Source: Anaerolineae bacterium
GTDB taxonomy: Bacteria; Chloroflexota; Anaerolineae; J036; Brachytrichaceae
Reading direction: 5' to 3'
Length of the DNA stretch: 64,000 nucleotides
NCBI GenBank assembly: GCA_947476335.1
Contig: CANJQH010000001.1
Coordinates: forward strand, 56,566 to 120,565
Shown here one piece after another: positions 63,674 through 64,000 of this stretch; the stretch's first letter is position 1; each line of letters opens with the position of its first letter. The translations under genes were made by a program, and so were the position numbers. Below the pieces are notes generated by a model. It ran no database searches, was not told where the DNA came from, and worked only from the letters and a program-made list of their open reading frames with translations.

Positions 63674-64000
63674 ATGACGAAATCATTTAAATGCCCATAT
63701 TGTTCTGCTCCGATTCGTTTGCTTGAGGGAGATGATCGCGTAAGCATTAAGTGCAATTTTTGCGGACTCATCGCGCCGGTCGCCGTCGATGCACAGCAGG
63801 TGGAAGCGCCGCGCGCTGTGGAGCCGGTCGCCGTCGATGCACCGGTGCAGGTGGAAGCGCCGCGCGCTGTGGAGCCGGTCGCCGTCGATGCACCGCAGGT
63901 GGAAGCGCCGCGCGCTGTGGAGCCGGTCGCCGTCGATGCACCGGTGCAGGTGGAAGCGCCGCGCGCTGTGGAGCCGGTCGCCGTCGATGCACCGGTGCAG
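63674..64000 (+). CDS. Zinc-ribbon protein with Pro/Ala/Val tandem repeats (partial)
   Basis: The gene runs off the right edge. Residues 1-32 form a zinc ribbon (CPYC and CNFC, 15 residues between the pairs). From residue 35 the protein consists of units like PVAVDAPVQVEAPRAVE, 16 or 17 residues long. The regular Pro spacing and Glu/Asp content suggest an extended linker between the ribbon and a domain outside the window. The start is an ATG without an obvious ribosome site. Confidence 0.65.
   Translation, partial: MTKSFKCPYCSAPIRLLEGDDRVSIKCNFCGLIAPVAVDAQQVEAPRAVEPVAVDAPVQVEAPRAVEPVAVDAPQVEAPRAVEPVAVDAPVQVEAPRAVEPVAVDAPVQ
63776..64000 (+). repeat. Coding tandem repeat, 48/51-bp units
   Basis: Units start at 63776, 63824, 63875, 63923 and 63974; lengths alternate 48, 51, 48, 51 bp depending on an extra GTG codon. 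Units are otherwise nearly identical at DNA level, so the array is young and likely variable in copy number. Confidence 0.9.

Overview
This is a dense bacterial chromosome segment (GC estimated by eye in the high 50s percent) of housekeeping genes, accessory operons and many short palindromic elements. No phylogenetic marker settles the host. A Chloroflexota (Anaerolineae/Caldilineae-type) genome fits best: a LysW/LysX carrier-protein pair, F420 genes, lipoproteins with WD40/TolB-like repeats, Rho with a polar N-terminal extension, Tat-exported enzymes, and several genes whose -10 box lies only a few bases before the start codon, as in leaderless transcripts. This assignment is an inference.

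Layout. 0.4-4.1 kb: a copper operon (CsoR-type repressor with a perfect palindromic operator, a ferredoxin-YHS-HMA fusion, CopA). 4.1-9.1 kb: a multi-span GT-C/DUF2142-like membrane protein, two divergent class V aminotransferases and a TolB-like lipoprotein. 9.3-14.2 kb: a membrane-anchored TPR protein and two paralogous lipoproteins with a papain-like Cys/His/Asp-Asn pattern. 14.4-17.2 kb: a class III aminotransferase coupled to an MlrC-type (M81) metallopeptidase. 17.4-24.3 kb: YchF, a small helical protein, two tandem propeller lipoproteins, Rho and tRNA-Pro(TGG). 24.8-25.8 kb: lysX and lysW. 26.0-28.4 kb: an FtsX/MacB-like permease.

28.5-52.9 kb is the most distinctive part, a large glycan locus. 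A long minus-strand series (40.2 down to 28.5 kb) holds GT4 and GT2 glycosyltransferases, four sulfotransferases and an FkbM methyltransferase broken by an in-frame TGA. Divergent from it, starting 34 bp away, is a plus-strand tandem array of TEN paralogous GT8-like DxD glycosyltransferase genes (40.2-49.6 kb), mostly joined by 4-bp overlaps; one is truncated by a small transposable element. A further minus-strand block holds a GT4 enzyme, a second methyltransferase with an in-frame TAG, a phytanoyl-CoA dioxygenase-like protein and a sulfotransferase remnant. The content suggests synthesis of a diverse, sulfated and methylated surface polysaccharide or glycoprotein glycan.

53-64 kb: a CbpA-like DnaJ, a TIM-barrel isomerase with a 39-aa membrane protein, MsrP/MsrQ, an F420 operon (npdG-cofE-nitroreductase), an L,D-transpeptidase, SbcC, and the start of a zinc-ribbon protein with 16/17-residue tandem repeats.

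Repeats. MITE-A (about 112 bp, ends GTAACTACTCAGGCC, with 8-bp target duplications at three copies) has nine full copies plus at least six decayed ones. MITE-B (96 bp, TA-flanked) has four copies, one nested inside a MITE-A. Ends of these elements supply the stop codons of at least four genes. No rRNA, CRISPR array, prophage or full-length transposase was seen.
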